Assembly: GCA_016218915.1 (NCBI GenBank)
Contig: JACRCQ010000007.1
Coordinates: 1 to 64,000 of the forward strand
Source of the DNA: Deltaproteobacteria bacterium
Lineage (GTDB): Bacteria; Myxococcota_A; Polyangia; Polyangiales; Polyangiaceae
Reading direction: 5' to 3'
DNA: 64,000 bases
Positions 37,857 through 47,829 of this stretch are shown here, one piece after another. The notes beneath the pieces were generated by a model. The model was given only the letters and a program-made list of their open reading frames with translations, searched no databases and was not told where the DNA came from. The first letter of the stretch is position 1. Each line of letters opens with the position of its first letter. The translations under genes and the position numbers were made by a program.

Positions 37857-38444
37857 GTGCAGGTGAGCCTTCAACCGAAATCGTTGAGGTTCGTTGTTTC
37901 ATCTGCTGGGCTCCTGTGTGCGTGCGGCGGAAATATCAATCCCATTTCGGCAACGGAGTTGCTCAATTCCCAGGAGCCGCCGCGCCAGCTGTTCTGCAGC
38001 ACCTTCTTGAGAGTGGTGGACGACGACATCTTCGGAGGGAGCGGGCCGAGCAAAGAAGACTTCTCCGCGTGCCGTCACCAGCTCTCGGCCCTGGGCCTAC
38101 TGACGGTTCAGTGTCGTCCCACGGACGAATTCTCTGCCCAGGCTACCTGCGAACCTGTGGGGGGCGGGTTGGGGCATCCTGTGAGCATCCCGACGCATTC
38201 GCGAACCAGGATTGTCGGAGGCGTTCTCTTTGTCGAGTGCGGCAGAGCGCCCAAGCACGCGACCCGAGTCTCTGCTGCCAAAGGCCCCAATCCGCAGGTC
38301 GACATCGAGTACTCCGAGCTCGCAGAGGCGGACCAGGAGCTCGTGCGCCGAATTGCACCGTGCAGCCCGCAGCCGTACCTGGATCTGCGGAGTGGTCGCA
38401 AGGCGGCGGAACGAACAAGTCGTGGGTGGCGGTTGGTGCGGTGA
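37857..38444 (+). CDS. Hypothetical lipoprotein
   Basis: GTG start; signal VSSAGLLCAC. Confidence 0.45.
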   Translation: MQVSLQPKSLRFVVSSAGLLCACGGNINPISATELLNSQEPPRQLFCSTFLRVVDDDIFGGSGPSKEDFSACRHQLSALGLLTVQCRPTDEFSAQATCEPVGGGLGHPVSIPTHSRTRIVGGVLFVECGRAPKHATRVSAAKGPNPQVDIEYSELAEADQELVRRIAPCSPQPYLDLRSGRKAAERTSRGWRLVR

Positions 38445-38492
38445 TTCCTTCTGTTGCTCAGCTCGAACGGCGCGGGTGTTTCATCCTTCGCC

Positions 38493-39554
38493 CTACGGGC
38501 AGGTCGGCGTGATCGGTTCAACGCACTTGCCGTTCACGCAGCTCAGAATGTCGTTGCAGTTGGATCCAAACCCATAGTTGCCTGCAGAGCACGCTTCGCC
38601 CAGCCCTGCACCAACGATGCATACCTGATTCTCAAGGTCGCACACGAGGCCGTGCGCGCAGAACATCGTGCACGGTTGCCCTTCCGTGGCCGAGCTGGAG
38701 AAGCCCTTGCAGGTCAGGGTGCCCTGATCGCAGGTGAGATAGCCACCGCACTCGCCTGTCTTGCAGGCCTCCCCCTCTTTTGCCTGTCCAGCCTTGACGC
38801 ACACGCCGGACGCGTTGCACGCCAGCCCGGACGCGCACGGAAGCCCAGGACCGCACACCCCCCCTTCTTCTGCAGTCGGTTTCACACAGGTGTTATCCGG
38901 CCCAATGCAGACTTGTCCGCTGATGCACTTGCCCTCCCAGCAGGGCTCCCCGGATTTCGGAGGCGCGCAGCACGTGCCGCATTCGGGCCATTTCGCGCAG
39001 CAGAACTGGCTCGCACACTGCGTGTCAGCGCCGCACGGCGCTCCGAGCTCCCTGGTGCCAGGTCCAGGTATGCAGGCGCTGATCACCCCCGGCCCGCACC
39101 GACGCTCCGGATCTTGCGCAGCAACGCACGCATTCATGTCGGCCACCGTGAAGCTCGATCCTGGCGCGAACCACCAGGCAAGGCAGTAGCGGGTGTCCAG
39201 GTCCAGACACCCGGCGTCGCTTCCGTACATGGCTGCGGAAACTTCGCTTCCCCAGCAAGCCTTGTACTCTTGACACGCAATTGCGGCCCACGCCGCACAA
39301 GCTGCCTCAGCCCCTTCAGGCACACCCGCCTCCAAGGGCGCGCCGCCACCGCCCGCCTGCCCACCTCCGCCCCCTGTCGCTCCGCTCATTCCCGCGCTTC
39401 CCGCGCTTCCGGAGCTGCCCCCGATGCCAGCGCTCCCCCCTGCCGCTGCATCGTTGTCGTGGATCGCCTCGGTGCTGTCGGTACACGCCATGGCACCCGC
39501 AGCGACCAGGATCAACACTGCGGTCACGCCTGGCTTCCGGTTCTTGGATTTCAT
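38493..39554 (-). CDS. Cys-rich lipoprotein (Dickkopf-N-like Cys pattern)
   Basis: Lipobox AGAMAC; CGADTQCASQFCC...; many paired Cys. Confidence 0.7.
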   Translation of the reverse strand: MKSKNRKPGVTAVLILVAAGAMACTDSTEAIHDNDAAAGGSAGIGGSSGSAGSAGMSGATGGGGGQAGGGGAPLEAGVPEGAEAACAAWAAIACQEYKACWGSEVSAAMYGSDAGCLDLDTRYCLAWWFAPGSSFTVADMNACVAAQDPERRCGPGVISACIPGPGTRELGAPCGADTQCASQFCCAKWPECGTCCAPPKSGEPCWEGKCISGQVCIGPDNTCVKPTAEEGGVCGPGLPCASGLACNASGVCVKAGQAKEGEACKTGECGGYLTCDQGTLTCKGFSSSATEGQPCTMFCAHGLVCDLENQVCIVGAGLGEACSAGNYGFGSNCNDILSCVNGKCVEPITPTCP

Positions 39555-39607
39555 GTTGTCCCTCGTGTCTCATCCATGGTGACTCTGGGCAGGGCTCGCG
39601 GCTCACG

Positions 39608-40606
39608 TCAGTCAAGCGCAACCTCCACCTGAAGACTCGCAGCCCCCACGAAACCTCCCCAGGTCGATACCTCTCGACCTGCCGCGCGCACCTCTTCACG
39701 AGGAAGAAGCGTTCCGCACAAGGCTCCAAGCCCGACCCGAAATCGCCCGGGAAGCACCATCACGCGAGCGCCCGCCAAGGGCATGGCTGCGTAGCGTGTG
39801 GAGTTCTCGCTCCAGTGGCCCGGGTTCGCTTGCGCCGATATCGATACCGCAACCCCAGCCACTCCGCCTTCCAGCTCCAGCTCTGCGTACCGCCCCCGCA
39901 GCGCTGCCCACCCGACCGACGGTCCGACCAAGGTGGTGCTCAGCCGCAGCTCCCCCTCTGGTGCCTGGCTGCTGGCAGCTGCCATCGGGACCATCCCGAA
40001 CACCCGCGCACGAACCGATGTCGCAACAGGAAGAGAGAGACCTACCGTGAACCAGGGCTGTGCGCTGAATCCTCCGGTCGAGTATCCCAAGGCTCCGCCT
40101 GCGTACATCCCGATTCCAGGCCCGCGCAGCGGGGCATCCTTGTGCACCGCATGCCGAACCATAGGCTTGGGCTTGTCCTCGAACGGCAGAACCGTGGGCG
40201 GTGGCTCAGGGCGCGCCGGTGCCTCAGCGCCGAGATCCAGCAGACTCACGCGCAGGAACTCGGCCGCGCGCAGCGCTGCCGTGGTCTGCTCCTCCTCGGT
40301 CTGCCCAAGCTCGATCTCGGCTTCCCGGCGCTCGTAGTGCCCGCGCCGACGCACGATCACGCGCACCACGATGCTCCGCCCCTGCACGATCAGGCGGGCC
40401 GAGAGCGGCCGCGTGCCATCCTCCTGGACTTGCCCCGGCTCGCGGACATCATAGCCTTGCGACCGAAGCTCCTCCACGACCTTTGCGCGTGCCGGGTTGT
40501 CCGACGCGTCGCCTTCCACACCGACCTGCGCAGTCATCTGTGCGCGCGCATTCGACGCCGCCAAAGAGGCGGCCACGAACACGCAGCTGATCAGCCAAGG
40601 CTTCAA
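39608..40606 (-). CDS. Exported protein, possible outer-membrane-associated component of the ECF/FecR operon
   Basis: Signal peptide LKPWLISCVFVAASLAASNARAQ; TTG start overlaps FecR stop. Confidence 0.6.
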   Translation of the reverse strand: MKPWLISCVFVAASLAASNARAQMTAQVGVEGDASDNPARAKVVEELRSQGYDVREPGQVQEDGTRPLSARLIVQGRSIVVRVIVRRRGHYERREAEIELGQTEEEQTTAALRAAEFLRVSLLDLGAEAPARPEPPPTVLPFEDKPKPMVRHAVHKDAPLRGPGIGMYAGGALGYSTGGFSAQPWFTVGLSLPVATSVRARVFGMVPMAAASSQAPEGELRLSTTLVGPSVGWAALRGRYAELELEGGVAGVAVSISAQANPGHWSENSTRYAAMPLAGARVMVLPGRFRVGLGALCGTLLPREEVRAAGREVSTWGGFVGAASLQVEVALD

Positions 40607-41889
40607 CGGCCCACCAGCGTGCGTGCCAGCTCCGCGTGCGGCCCCTGCGGATATCGCTCCAGATACTGTACCGCTCGCGCCCGCGCACCAGCGACGTTCC
40701 CTGCAGCCCGGTCCATCTCCATGAGCCGTCCCATCGCTTCGCGCGCAAGGACTCCAGAAGGCGCCTCGGCAAGACACGTCTCGAACCATTGACGAGCCTC
40801 TGCCACAGCTCCCCTCTGGTCCGCTGCCATCCTGCCAAGCTTGAACGCTGCTGTCGCGCTCGATCCGGATCCTGGGAATCTCTTGCGGAGCGCCAGCAGG
40901 GCACGCATGCAGCGGTCGCTTCTGCCCGCAAACTGAGCAACATCTGCGAGCTCCATCAGCTCCCTGGCGCTCAGGCTGTCGCATTGGGCGTCAAACCCTG
41001 CGAGGTCCGCTGCCATGTAGGCTTCACGGAACTTGCCTTGCGACGCCAATGCCTGCCAGGTAACTGCGCCTGCTGCTGCGTCGGACGACGCGATAGGCGC
41101 GGTCGGCTCTTCCGGCGCTTCGCCCATCGGACCAGGCCTTCTGGCACTGGCTTCCGGGGCAGAGCCTTGGGGCGCCACCGCGGGCGGCACCGGGACCGGA
41201 TCCCCTGGCGCGCCCGAGGACTGCGCTGGGAGCGCCTGTTCAACGGTGTTCACACGAGGCCTGGCGCCATCACAGGAGAGCGTCGCCGATTGCCCTGCAG
41301 CGAGACGCAGCTCATCCAGTGCGCATCCCGAGATCCGCACCGAGCCCTCCTCCATTCGCACGGTTAGCGCGCCCGTCCCGCTTTCGAGCGCAAGGCTGAA
41401 TCGTGTGCCCGTGACCCATACCTCGAAGAACCCAGCCTTGAATCGCCAGCTGGACTTGGACCGCGGGATGATGCTGGCCTTCAGCTGCCCCTGATCGAGG
41501 CGCACCATCGCTCCGTTCGCCTGCACAGAATCGAGCCTCGCGCGCGACCCCTGCCGCACTTCGACGACGGATCCATCCGAGAACCGAAGCATGCCGTTCG
41601 AGGAAGGTGCCTGCCACGCCGGCGCGTCGCTGTCCCGAATCTGCTCCAAAGCCTGCGCCTCGAACCCGAGCGCCCGCGTCTGCCACCACACCAGAACCGC
41701 GGCCGCTGCTGCGGCGCCCGCAACCGCCCATCCAGCCAGGCCGAGCCATTGCCGGGCTCGCCATCGGGCTCCTGGGCGAACCCACACGGAAGCGTCGAGG
41801 GTACCCAGCTCAAGCTGATCGAGGGCCGGATCCTGCTCTTGTCGAATTGCGCCCGCGAGTCGGGCAAGCGGATCAATTCGCGGCTTCAT
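40603..41889 (-). CDS. FecR-domain protein with TPR-like C-terminus
   Basis: TM WAVAGAAAAAAVLVWW; LRFSDGSVVEVRQGSRARLD, FEVWVTGTRFSLAL; ATGA overlap with sigma gene. Confidence 0.82.
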   Translation of the reverse strand: MKPRIDPLARLAGAIRQEQDPALDQLELGTLDASVWVRPGARWRARQWLGLAGWAVAGAAAAAAVLVWWQTRALGFEAQALEQIRDSDAPAWQAPSSNGMLRFSDGSVVEVRQGSRARLDSVQANGAMVRLDQGQLKASIIPRSKSSWRFKAGFFEVWVTGTRFSLALESGTGALTVRMEEGSVRISGCALDELRLAAGQSATLSCDGARPRVNTVEQALPAQSSGAPGDPVPVPPAVAPQGSAPEASARRPGPMGEAPEEPTAPIASSDAAAGAVTWQALASQGKFREAYMAADLAGFDAQCDSLSARELMELADVAQFAGRSDRCMRALLALRKRFPGSGSSATAAFKLGRMAADQRGAVAEARQWFETCLAEAPSGVLAREAMGRLMEMDRAAGNVAGARARAVQYLERYPQGPHAELARTLVGR

Positions 41890-42434
41890 GGTTCCTCTCC
41901 ACGGATCCAGTCCTGCAAGGCCGGATGCTCTGCGGCGAGCGCCAGAAATCTCTCGCGCCCCCTGGCAATCCGTCGCTTGATCGTGGCAAGCGAGACTCCG
42001 CATGCCGATGCCGTGTCGGTCAGCTCCATCCCCTCGAAGACGTGAAGCGACAACGCGATGCGATCGTCAGGGTCGATCTTGTCGAGCAGCGCATAGGTGG
42101 CACGCACAGCCTCTCGCGCACAATGGTCTGCCGCCTGCACAGCGGGCTCGACGACGTGCGTCTGCGACAGCAGCACCGGCCACCAGCGCCGCCTCCTGCG
42201 ACGGATCACCTCCCGGGCTGCGTAGACCGCGGTCGACATCAGCCAGCCCCGCAACCGGCACGGGTCGTCGATCCGCTCGATCCCTTCCAGGGCACGCAAG
42301 AAGACCTCTTGCGTGAGGTCGGGCAGCTCGGAGTCGACACCCAGGATGCGGCCCAGGATCCGCTGGACGTCGCGTCCGTAACGCTGGAACAGGGCGGCCG
42401 GGGCTGCCGCGCGTTTCTGCAGCAGCCCGTCCAC
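41886..42434 (-). CDS. ECF-type RNA polymerase sigma factor
   Basis: LPDLTQEVFLRALEGIERIDDPCRLRGWLMSTAVYAAREVIRR; DRIALSLHVFEGMELTDTASACGVSLATIKRRIARGRERF. Confidence 0.9.
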   Translation of the reverse strand: MDGLLQKRAAAPAALFQRYGRDVQRILGRILGVDSELPDLTQEVFLRALEGIERIDDPCRLRGWLMSTAVYAAREVIRRRRRRWWPVLLSQTHVVEPAVQAADHCAREAVRATYALLDKIDPDDRIALSLHVFEGMELTDTASACGVSLATIKRRIARGRERFLALAAEHPALQDWIRGEEP

Positions 42435-42615
42435 GATCGCTTCGTCATCCCACTCCAGGGTAGCCTCGCGTGCCTTCGCCGTCCGGGCGCGGTCCCCGGG
42501 CTGCGAGCCGCGCCCTTCCCTGGCAAGAATCGTGGTTTCATATGGGTGATCCTGACCCCTCCTGGAGGCTCATCGCCCTCACGCGCACGCGCTGGGGGCC
42601 GCCCTCGACCGACGA

Positions 42616-44358
42616 TCACTTCTCGGCTCTCCAGATGGATCCGTCATACGTGACAATGCCCATCGATTCGTGAGCGAATCCTGCGGACCAGAACACGGCG
42701 TCAGAGCTCACCCCGAGCCCGGTCAGGCCGTTCACGTCAGAGGCAAGCTTGACGAGCCCGCCTCCGGACAGACCCATACGGTTGACGACTCTCGTGATGT
42801 TGTTGTACCAGAAGACAGCGGCAGGCCCAAGAGCGAGTGGCGACTCCAAACCCTCGAACTGTACGAGAGTCATCGGGGACTCTCCGGACAGCCCGATCTT
42901 CTGAATACCACCCAGTGCGGTCCAGTACAAAGCGTCGGCACTCACCGCAATGGCAGATCCCTGGAGCTGATTCGTCGCAAGCGTGACTGCCGTGCCACCA
43001 GCGAGCGCGACCTTCATCACTGTGCCGTCCGTTGCCCAGTAGACGTAGCTCCCATCCACTGCGATGCCTCGCGCCTCCTTCTGATTGCTCGCGATCGTCT
43101 CCGGCGTTCCGCCGTCCAGCCCGACCTTCATGACCCTGTCGTCCAGCGTCCAGTACACTGCGTCCGCGTCCACTGCGATGCCGTTGGCCCGGCTCCCGGT
43201 GTCGGCCAGCACCACAGGAACCTCCCCGGACTTTCCGACCTTCAAGATGGTGCCGTACTCGTCGCAGATGTAGATCGCATTCGCATCCAACGCGAGTGGG
43301 CGGGCGTGGGGGACCGACGTGTCCTGCTTGGGCCCGAGCGGGACAGCGGGGCCTCCTGCGAGCCCGCGCTTCCAGACCGCACCAGCAGGCTGCGCAGCGC
43401 CACAGCGGTAGTGCGTCCAATACACTGCACTGGAGTCCACCGCGACAACGCCGGGCCAGCAGGAGTCAGAGCTGGCAAAGGTGGTTGGCGCGCAGACCCC
43501 AAATTGGCACAAACCACTGCGGCACGCGCGACCACACGCTCCGCAATTCAGCGGGTCGAACTGCTTGACGACACACTTTCCCGAGCAGATGGCCGTGGCG
43601 CATGGCGTGCAGACAGCTCCCACGCACGTGTCGCCAGACGTGCAGGCATTGCCACAGGCGCCGCATTTCGCGGAATCGTTGGCGAGGTCGCTGCACTTGC
43701 CCGCGCAAAGGCTCAGCGCACAGGTGCACGCGCCTCCCACGCACGATTCGCTCGCCGCGCAGGCCTTGCCGCATGCACCGCAGTTAAGGACGTCACTCCC
43801 CAGGTCCACGCAGCGATCGTCACAGAGTGCCTGACCTGCGGGGCACGAGCAGGCAGCGCCCACGCACGTCGCTTCGACAGGGCACCAGGCACCGCACCCT
43901 CCGCAATGGTCCAGGCTGGTGGCAGTATCGACGCACGTTCCCATGCAACAGGAACGGGAGGCTGGGCACACATTGCCGCAGGTCCCACAGTTGCTTGTGT
44001 CAGACCCCGTATGCACGCATACATTCCCGCAGATGGTAAGATGACACTTCGCGCATGCGCCCGCATTGCAGGGTTCCCAGGGGTTGCACGCTGCACCGCA
44101 TGCGCCGCAGTTCTGCGGATCGATCGAGGTGTCAACGCAGCTCCCTTGGCACGCCGTTCGACCTGCAGGGCAGCCTCCGCCGTCTGCCGTGTCATCAACC
44201 TCCCCATTGGCGTCCACGCCTGACTCGCCCCCGTCCTGGCCCGTGCCGCCCGGCATCCCCGCGTCCTGCTCGACGTCCAGGAAGCTTCTGCCACCGCAAG
44301 AAGGCGTAGCGATCACCCAAGCGAGAGCCATGGGGACGATCGATGCGCGAGCTCTCAT
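42616..44358 (-). CDS. Lipoprotein with tandem Cys-rich repeats and beta-propeller-like C-terminus
   Basis: Repeats CxGxCVDxxxDPxNCGACGxxC...; ANGIAVDADAVYWTLDD-type repeats. Confidence 0.8.
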   Translation of the reverse strand: MRARASIVPMALAWVIATPSCGGRSFLDVEQDAGMPGGTGQDGGESGVDANGEVDDTADGGGCPAGRTACQGSCVDTSIDPQNCGACGAACNPWEPCNAGACAKCHLTICGNVCVHTGSDTSNCGTCGNVCPASRSCCMGTCVDTATSLDHCGGCGAWCPVEATCVGAACSCPAGQALCDDRCVDLGSDVLNCGACGKACAASESCVGGACTCALSLCAGKCSDLANDSAKCGACGNACTSGDTCVGAVCTPCATAICSGKCVVKQFDPLNCGACGRACRSGLCQFGVCAPTTFASSDSCWPGVVAVDSSAVYWTHYRCGAAQPAGAVWKRGLAGGPAVPLGPKQDTSVPHARPLALDANAIYICDEYGTILKVGKSGEVPVVLADTGSRANGIAVDADAVYWTLDDRVMKVGLDGGTPETIASNQKEARGIAVDGSYVYWATDGTVMKVALAGGTAVTLATNQLQGSAIAVSADALYWTALGGIQKIGLSGESPMTLVQFEGLESPLALGPAAVFWYNNITRVVNRMGLSGGGLVKLASDVNGLTGLGVSSDAVFWSAGFAHESMGIVTYDGSIWRAEK

Positions 44359-44400
44359 GATTCCGACGCTTCCAGAGATTGCTTAACAGCCGCGAGCCTG

Positions 44401-44883
44401 ATGATAGTGCGTCGCGCGATGGAAGCGCAACAGGCAGAGACTCGCACGAGGCCGGAGCGCCGAGACGCGACGGTCACCCACTTGGCTTCCGCGGCTGTCC
44501 TTCAGACCGCTCGCGCCATGCCCTCAGCGGCGTGCCACGAAGCAGTGCGCGAAAGGGGAGGGCACGGGAGACGCGACGTAGGATACGAAAGTCTGATCTC
44601 CTGTAGCGGGTGTGGGACAGGAAACGTGGGACGGGTCTTCTCTGCATCAAGACGCACGGCGGGGACGGGTATCACAGGGAGTCCAACCTGGACCCAGGCG
44701 GCAAGCAGCATCTTCGGCAAGATTCAGGGCAAGGTGCTGGTGAACGGCCACGAGCAAGGCATCATCTCTTGGGGCGATGAGAGCATCGAGACGGCTCCGG
44801 CGTCCGACTTCAACCCGGACGTCACGCTCGAGTGGGATCAGGTGATCCCGAAGTCTCCGCCCGACGCCAATTCTGCTCGCTGA
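44401..44883 (+). CDS. Hypothetical ORF, possibly a gene fragment
   Basis: Only plausible ORF in the gap; ...SIFGKIQGKVLVNGHEQGIISWGDESIETAPASDFNPDVTLEWDQV. Confidence 0.25.
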   Translation: MIVRRAMEAQQAETRTRPERRDATVTHLASAAVLQTARAMPSAACHEAVRERGGHGRRDVGYESLISCSGCGTGNVGRVFSASRRTAGTGITGSPTWTQAASSIFGKIQGKVLVNGHEQGIISWGDESIETAPASDFNPDVTLEWDQVIPKSPPDANSAR

Positions 44884-44945
44884 TGCCGTGGTGGACGGGT
44901 CGTGCGCCAGAGCCTGGCCCTCGCGCCCGGCGAGGCTGTCGCTCC

Positions 44946-45395
44946 TCAGCCGTAGGGATACATCCCCTTCTTCACCCCTTCGAGCTTGGCGAGCAGTGCA
45001 TCGTGCTTCTCCTCGTCGAGGAGCAAGTACTCCAGCAGGTACTGCTGCACGACCAGTCCCCGCCCTTTGAGCAACCCGAGCGCCTCGCGCACCCGGGCTA
45101 CCATGTCCTGCTCGGACTTGATGTGGTTCTCGATCGCCGGCCAGACCTTGGCCAGATCATCGGGGGACAACGAGATCGCCGACTTCTCGAACGAATCGAT
45201 GATCAGCTGTTGAATCGCAGCGTGTCGCTGCGAGTCAGAGCGGATGATCTCAGCGACGTTCTTGATCACGGGATTCTCCGTGGAGCTCGCGAGCTTCTCG
45301 CCAAACTGTACCGCCGCTCCTTCGGTTCGCTGCCACTGCTTCAGGTCTTCGGTCAGCTTCGCCTGCAGCTCCTTCATGACGATCTTGTCCATCAT
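44946..45395 (-). CDS. Ferritin-like domain protein
   Basis: 149 aa helical; DLKQWQRTEGAAVQF...SDSQRHAAIQQLI...YLLLDEEKHDALLAKLEGVKKGMYPYG. Confidence 0.65.
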   Translation of the reverse strand: MMDKIVMKELQAKLTEDLKQWQRTEGAAVQFGEKLASSTENPVIKNVAEIIRSDSQRHAAIQQLIIDSFEKSAISLSPDDLAKVWPAIENHIKSEQDMVARVREALGLLKGRGLVVQQYLLEYLLLDEEKHDALLAKLEGVKKGMYPYG

Positions 45396-45516
45396 CCACA
45401 CTCCTTCTTGCCGCCTGCGGAGCAGGTGCCGGCGTTTCGTCCCACAACCCCCAGCAGCCTGCAGCGGCCGCGTGGGTCGATTGCTTCGATTGTCGAACGA
45501 CATGTTGCGTTGCGAA

Positions 45517-46203
45517 CTAAATCTCGGGTGGAGCCCCGCCCCCCCAACGCAAGCGCTCGACAGCCTCTGCGGCAAGCTGCGCCACGGTCGTCGGGCGCAT
45601 CCGTCCCTCTGCGTAGATGTCGAGCGGCGCGACGTCAGAACACAGCGCAGCCACCGCGTCCATCGTGTCGCGTGCGCGCAGGATGCCGAGCACGCGCGCG
45701 GCCAGCCCTCGCGTCGCGGCGTCTGGATCCGCCAGCCGAGCGATGACCCCAGGCACTGCAGGTTGCACGGCCTCCGGGCGATTCTCTCCAACGCGCCCGA
45801 TGGCAAAGAGCAGCCCGCGCACCATCAGCCTGTTGTCGAGCTCCACCTCAGCATCCCCCAGCCACGATGCCAGCAGCGGACCATGGTCGTCCGAGAGCTG
45901 CCTGTCCTGGCGCACCACCTCGCCGATGGCCTGCGGCACGCCCCACCCTGTGGTCCCCGACTCGTCGTTCAGCGCCCACACGAGGCGTTGCAGCACACGT
46001 TCGACACGGGGTCGCTGCGATGGCAGCCAGTGACCTGCGGCGCGTCCCAGGGCGTCCGCCGCGCCCCACCGGATCGACGCCTCCGGATGGTAGAGGCCGC
46101 GCACCAGCGAGGCAACGACGCCAGAGTCCGTTGCAGCCAGCTCGCCCAGTGCCTCCACATTCCCGTTGCGCAGATGCTCGGCAACGATCTGTCGGTTGCC
46201 CAT
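45517..46203 (-). CDS. HEAT-repeat protein
   Basis: Repeats VVASLVRGLYHPEASIRWGAADALGRAAG; VIARLADPDAATRGLAARVLG. Confidence 0.75.
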   Translation of the reverse strand: MGNRQIVAEHLRNGNVEALGELAATDSGVVASLVRGLYHPEASIRWGAADALGRAAGHWLPSQRPRVERVLQRLVWALNDESGTTGWGVPQAIGEVVRQDRQLSDDHGPLLASWLGDAEVELDNRLMVRGLLFAIGRVGENRPEAVQPAVPGVIARLADPDAATRGLAARVLGILRARDTMDAVAALCSDVAPLDIYAEGRMRPTTVAQLAAEAVERLRWGGGAPPEI

Positions 46204-46287
46204 GGGTTGGGATCCTACCATGTCGTCGCTGGCGAGCGCCGAACGGTCGTGGTTGTCCCAGCGGGGCAGGTCGGATACATCCTGATC

Positions 46288-47556
46288 ATGCGCCGAGAAT
46301 TCCTGGCAGCCACGCCGCTCGTGCTGACACTCTGGCTCGGGTGCAACTCGCTGCTCGGCATCAATGACCCGGAGCGCGCGGACAGCGGTGCTGCCGGCAC
46401 AGCGGGCGTCGGTGGCAGCGCAGGCGCTGCAGGCGCAGCAGGCGCCGACGCAGGCATGGGCGGCACGTCGTCCGGTGGCGCGGCCGGAACCGCTGGCACC
46501 AGTGGCAGCGGCGGGGCAGCGGGAAGCGCCGGCGCATGGGGCGACAGCGGAGCTCCTTGCACGGACACCGCGACAGACGCCAAGAACTGCGGTTGGTGCG
46601 GCCACGATTGCGGCGCCTTCAAGTGCACCAACGGCGAGTGCAAAGCCGAGGAGGTCAGCGGGATCGACGCTTTCGGCTCGTCGATGGTGGCTGACGACGC
46701 GTCGCTGTTCATCACCGGCGGCTCGGAGCACCAGTTCGAGCGGGTCGCAAAGGCCGGAGGCAAGCTCGACAAGTGGCCGAGCGCCGATGAGCTCTACGAT
46801 CTCGCGATCTACAACGGCTTCGTCTACTTCAGCCAGTACACCACGCCTGTCATCTACCGTGCTGCCACCACGGGCGTCCTGGCACCCACCGCATTCATCA
46901 CCCCACCCAACGACGCCGAAGGGCTGGCTGCGGACGACAGCGGCTTGTACTGGCACGACGGCACGACCAAGGTGATGCATCGATCGGCGCTCGACGGCTC
47001 CAGCACCACGGACTTCGTCACTGGGATCTACAACGTCTGGTATGCGCGGCTCGATGCGACGGACCTGTACATGGGTTCGATCAACGACGCGATCTATCGC
47101 GTTGCCAAGAACGCCACGCTGCCTGTGGACGGCTCTACGCTCTCTCCATTCTACAACATCCTGGGCAACGGCCCGGCCGCCATGACCCTGGATCAGGACG
47201 CGGTGTACTTCTCGTCCGGCGATCCGTCAGGAACGTTCCCGCTCTCCAAGAGCGAGCTGCTGCGTGTCACCAAGACCGGCGCCCAGCTGAGCCACCTCGC
47301 CGTGGCGCCCACGCTGATCCTCGGGATCGCCGTCTCCGATGGATACGCGTACTGGGTCGAGGAAGGCACGATGCAGCAGGACTACACCGACGGGGCGGTG
47401 CGACGCATCAAGATCGGCGACGCTGCGGCCAGCGTCGAGACCTATGCCACGGCTCAATCTCACCCGACCCAGATCGTGGTCGATGCCACGCACGTCTACT
47501 GGATGAACATCGGGTGGACCAGCATCGCCGGCAGCGTCATGCGCGTGCCGAAGTGA
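46288..47556 (+). CDS. Lipoprotein with Gly/Ala-rich linker and beta-propeller-like repeats
   Basis: Lipobox TLWLGC; GTAGVGGSAGAAGAAG linker; repeated YWxxxxT segments. Confidence 0.7.
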   Translation: MRREFLAATPLVLTLWLGCNSLLGINDPERADSGAAGTAGVGGSAGAAGAAGADAGMGGTSSGGAAGTAGTSGSGGAAGSAGAWGDSGAPCTDTATDAKNCGWCGHDCGAFKCTNGECKAEEVSGIDAFGSSMVADDASLFITGGSEHQFERVAKAGGKLDKWPSADELYDLAIYNGFVYFSQYTTPVIYRAATTGVLAPTAFITPPNDAEGLAADDSGLYWHDGTTKVMHRSALDGSSTTDFVTGIYNVWYARLDATDLYMGSINDAIYRVAKNATLPVDGSTLSPFYNILGNGPAAMTLDQDAVYFSSGDPSGTFPLSKSELLRVTKTGAQLSHLAVAPTLILGIAVSDGYAYWVEEGTMQQDYTDGAVRRIKIGDAAASVETYATAQSHPTQIVVDATHVYWMNIGWTSIAGSVMRVPK

Positions 47557-47580
47557 CCCGTCGCGTGCTATGCCATCCCG

Positions 47581-47817
47581 GTGAGCTCCGTTCGCGTACA
47601 CTTCCACGGCCCCATCGATCGACGCGGTCATCCTCAGGACCACGACGTTGCGATCGAGCCGGGCGCCACCATCGATCAGCTTCTCACCACGCTTGGCTAC
47701 CCTGAGACCCAGCGCAAGGTCATCATGGCCACGGTCGCCGGCGAGCAGCGCAAGCGCAGCTACGTCATCTCCGACGGCGATGTGGTCGAAATCTTCGTGG
47801 TGGCGAGCGGCGGCTGA
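47581..47817 (+). CDS. MoaD/ThiS-like ubiquitin-fold protein
   Basis: 78 aa; GATIDQLLTTLGYP..., VISDGDVVEIFVVASGG with C-terminal GG. Confidence 0.7.
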   Translation: MSSVRVHFHGPIDRRGHPQDHDVAIEPGATIDQLLTTLGYPETQRKVIMATVAGEQRKRSYVISDGDVVEIFVVASGG

Positions 47818-47829
47818 CGAGCGCCCGAG

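Noticed and set aside
39281-40792. 503-aa plus-strand ORF
   Set aside because: Antisense to well-supported lipoprotein and operon genes; no domain.
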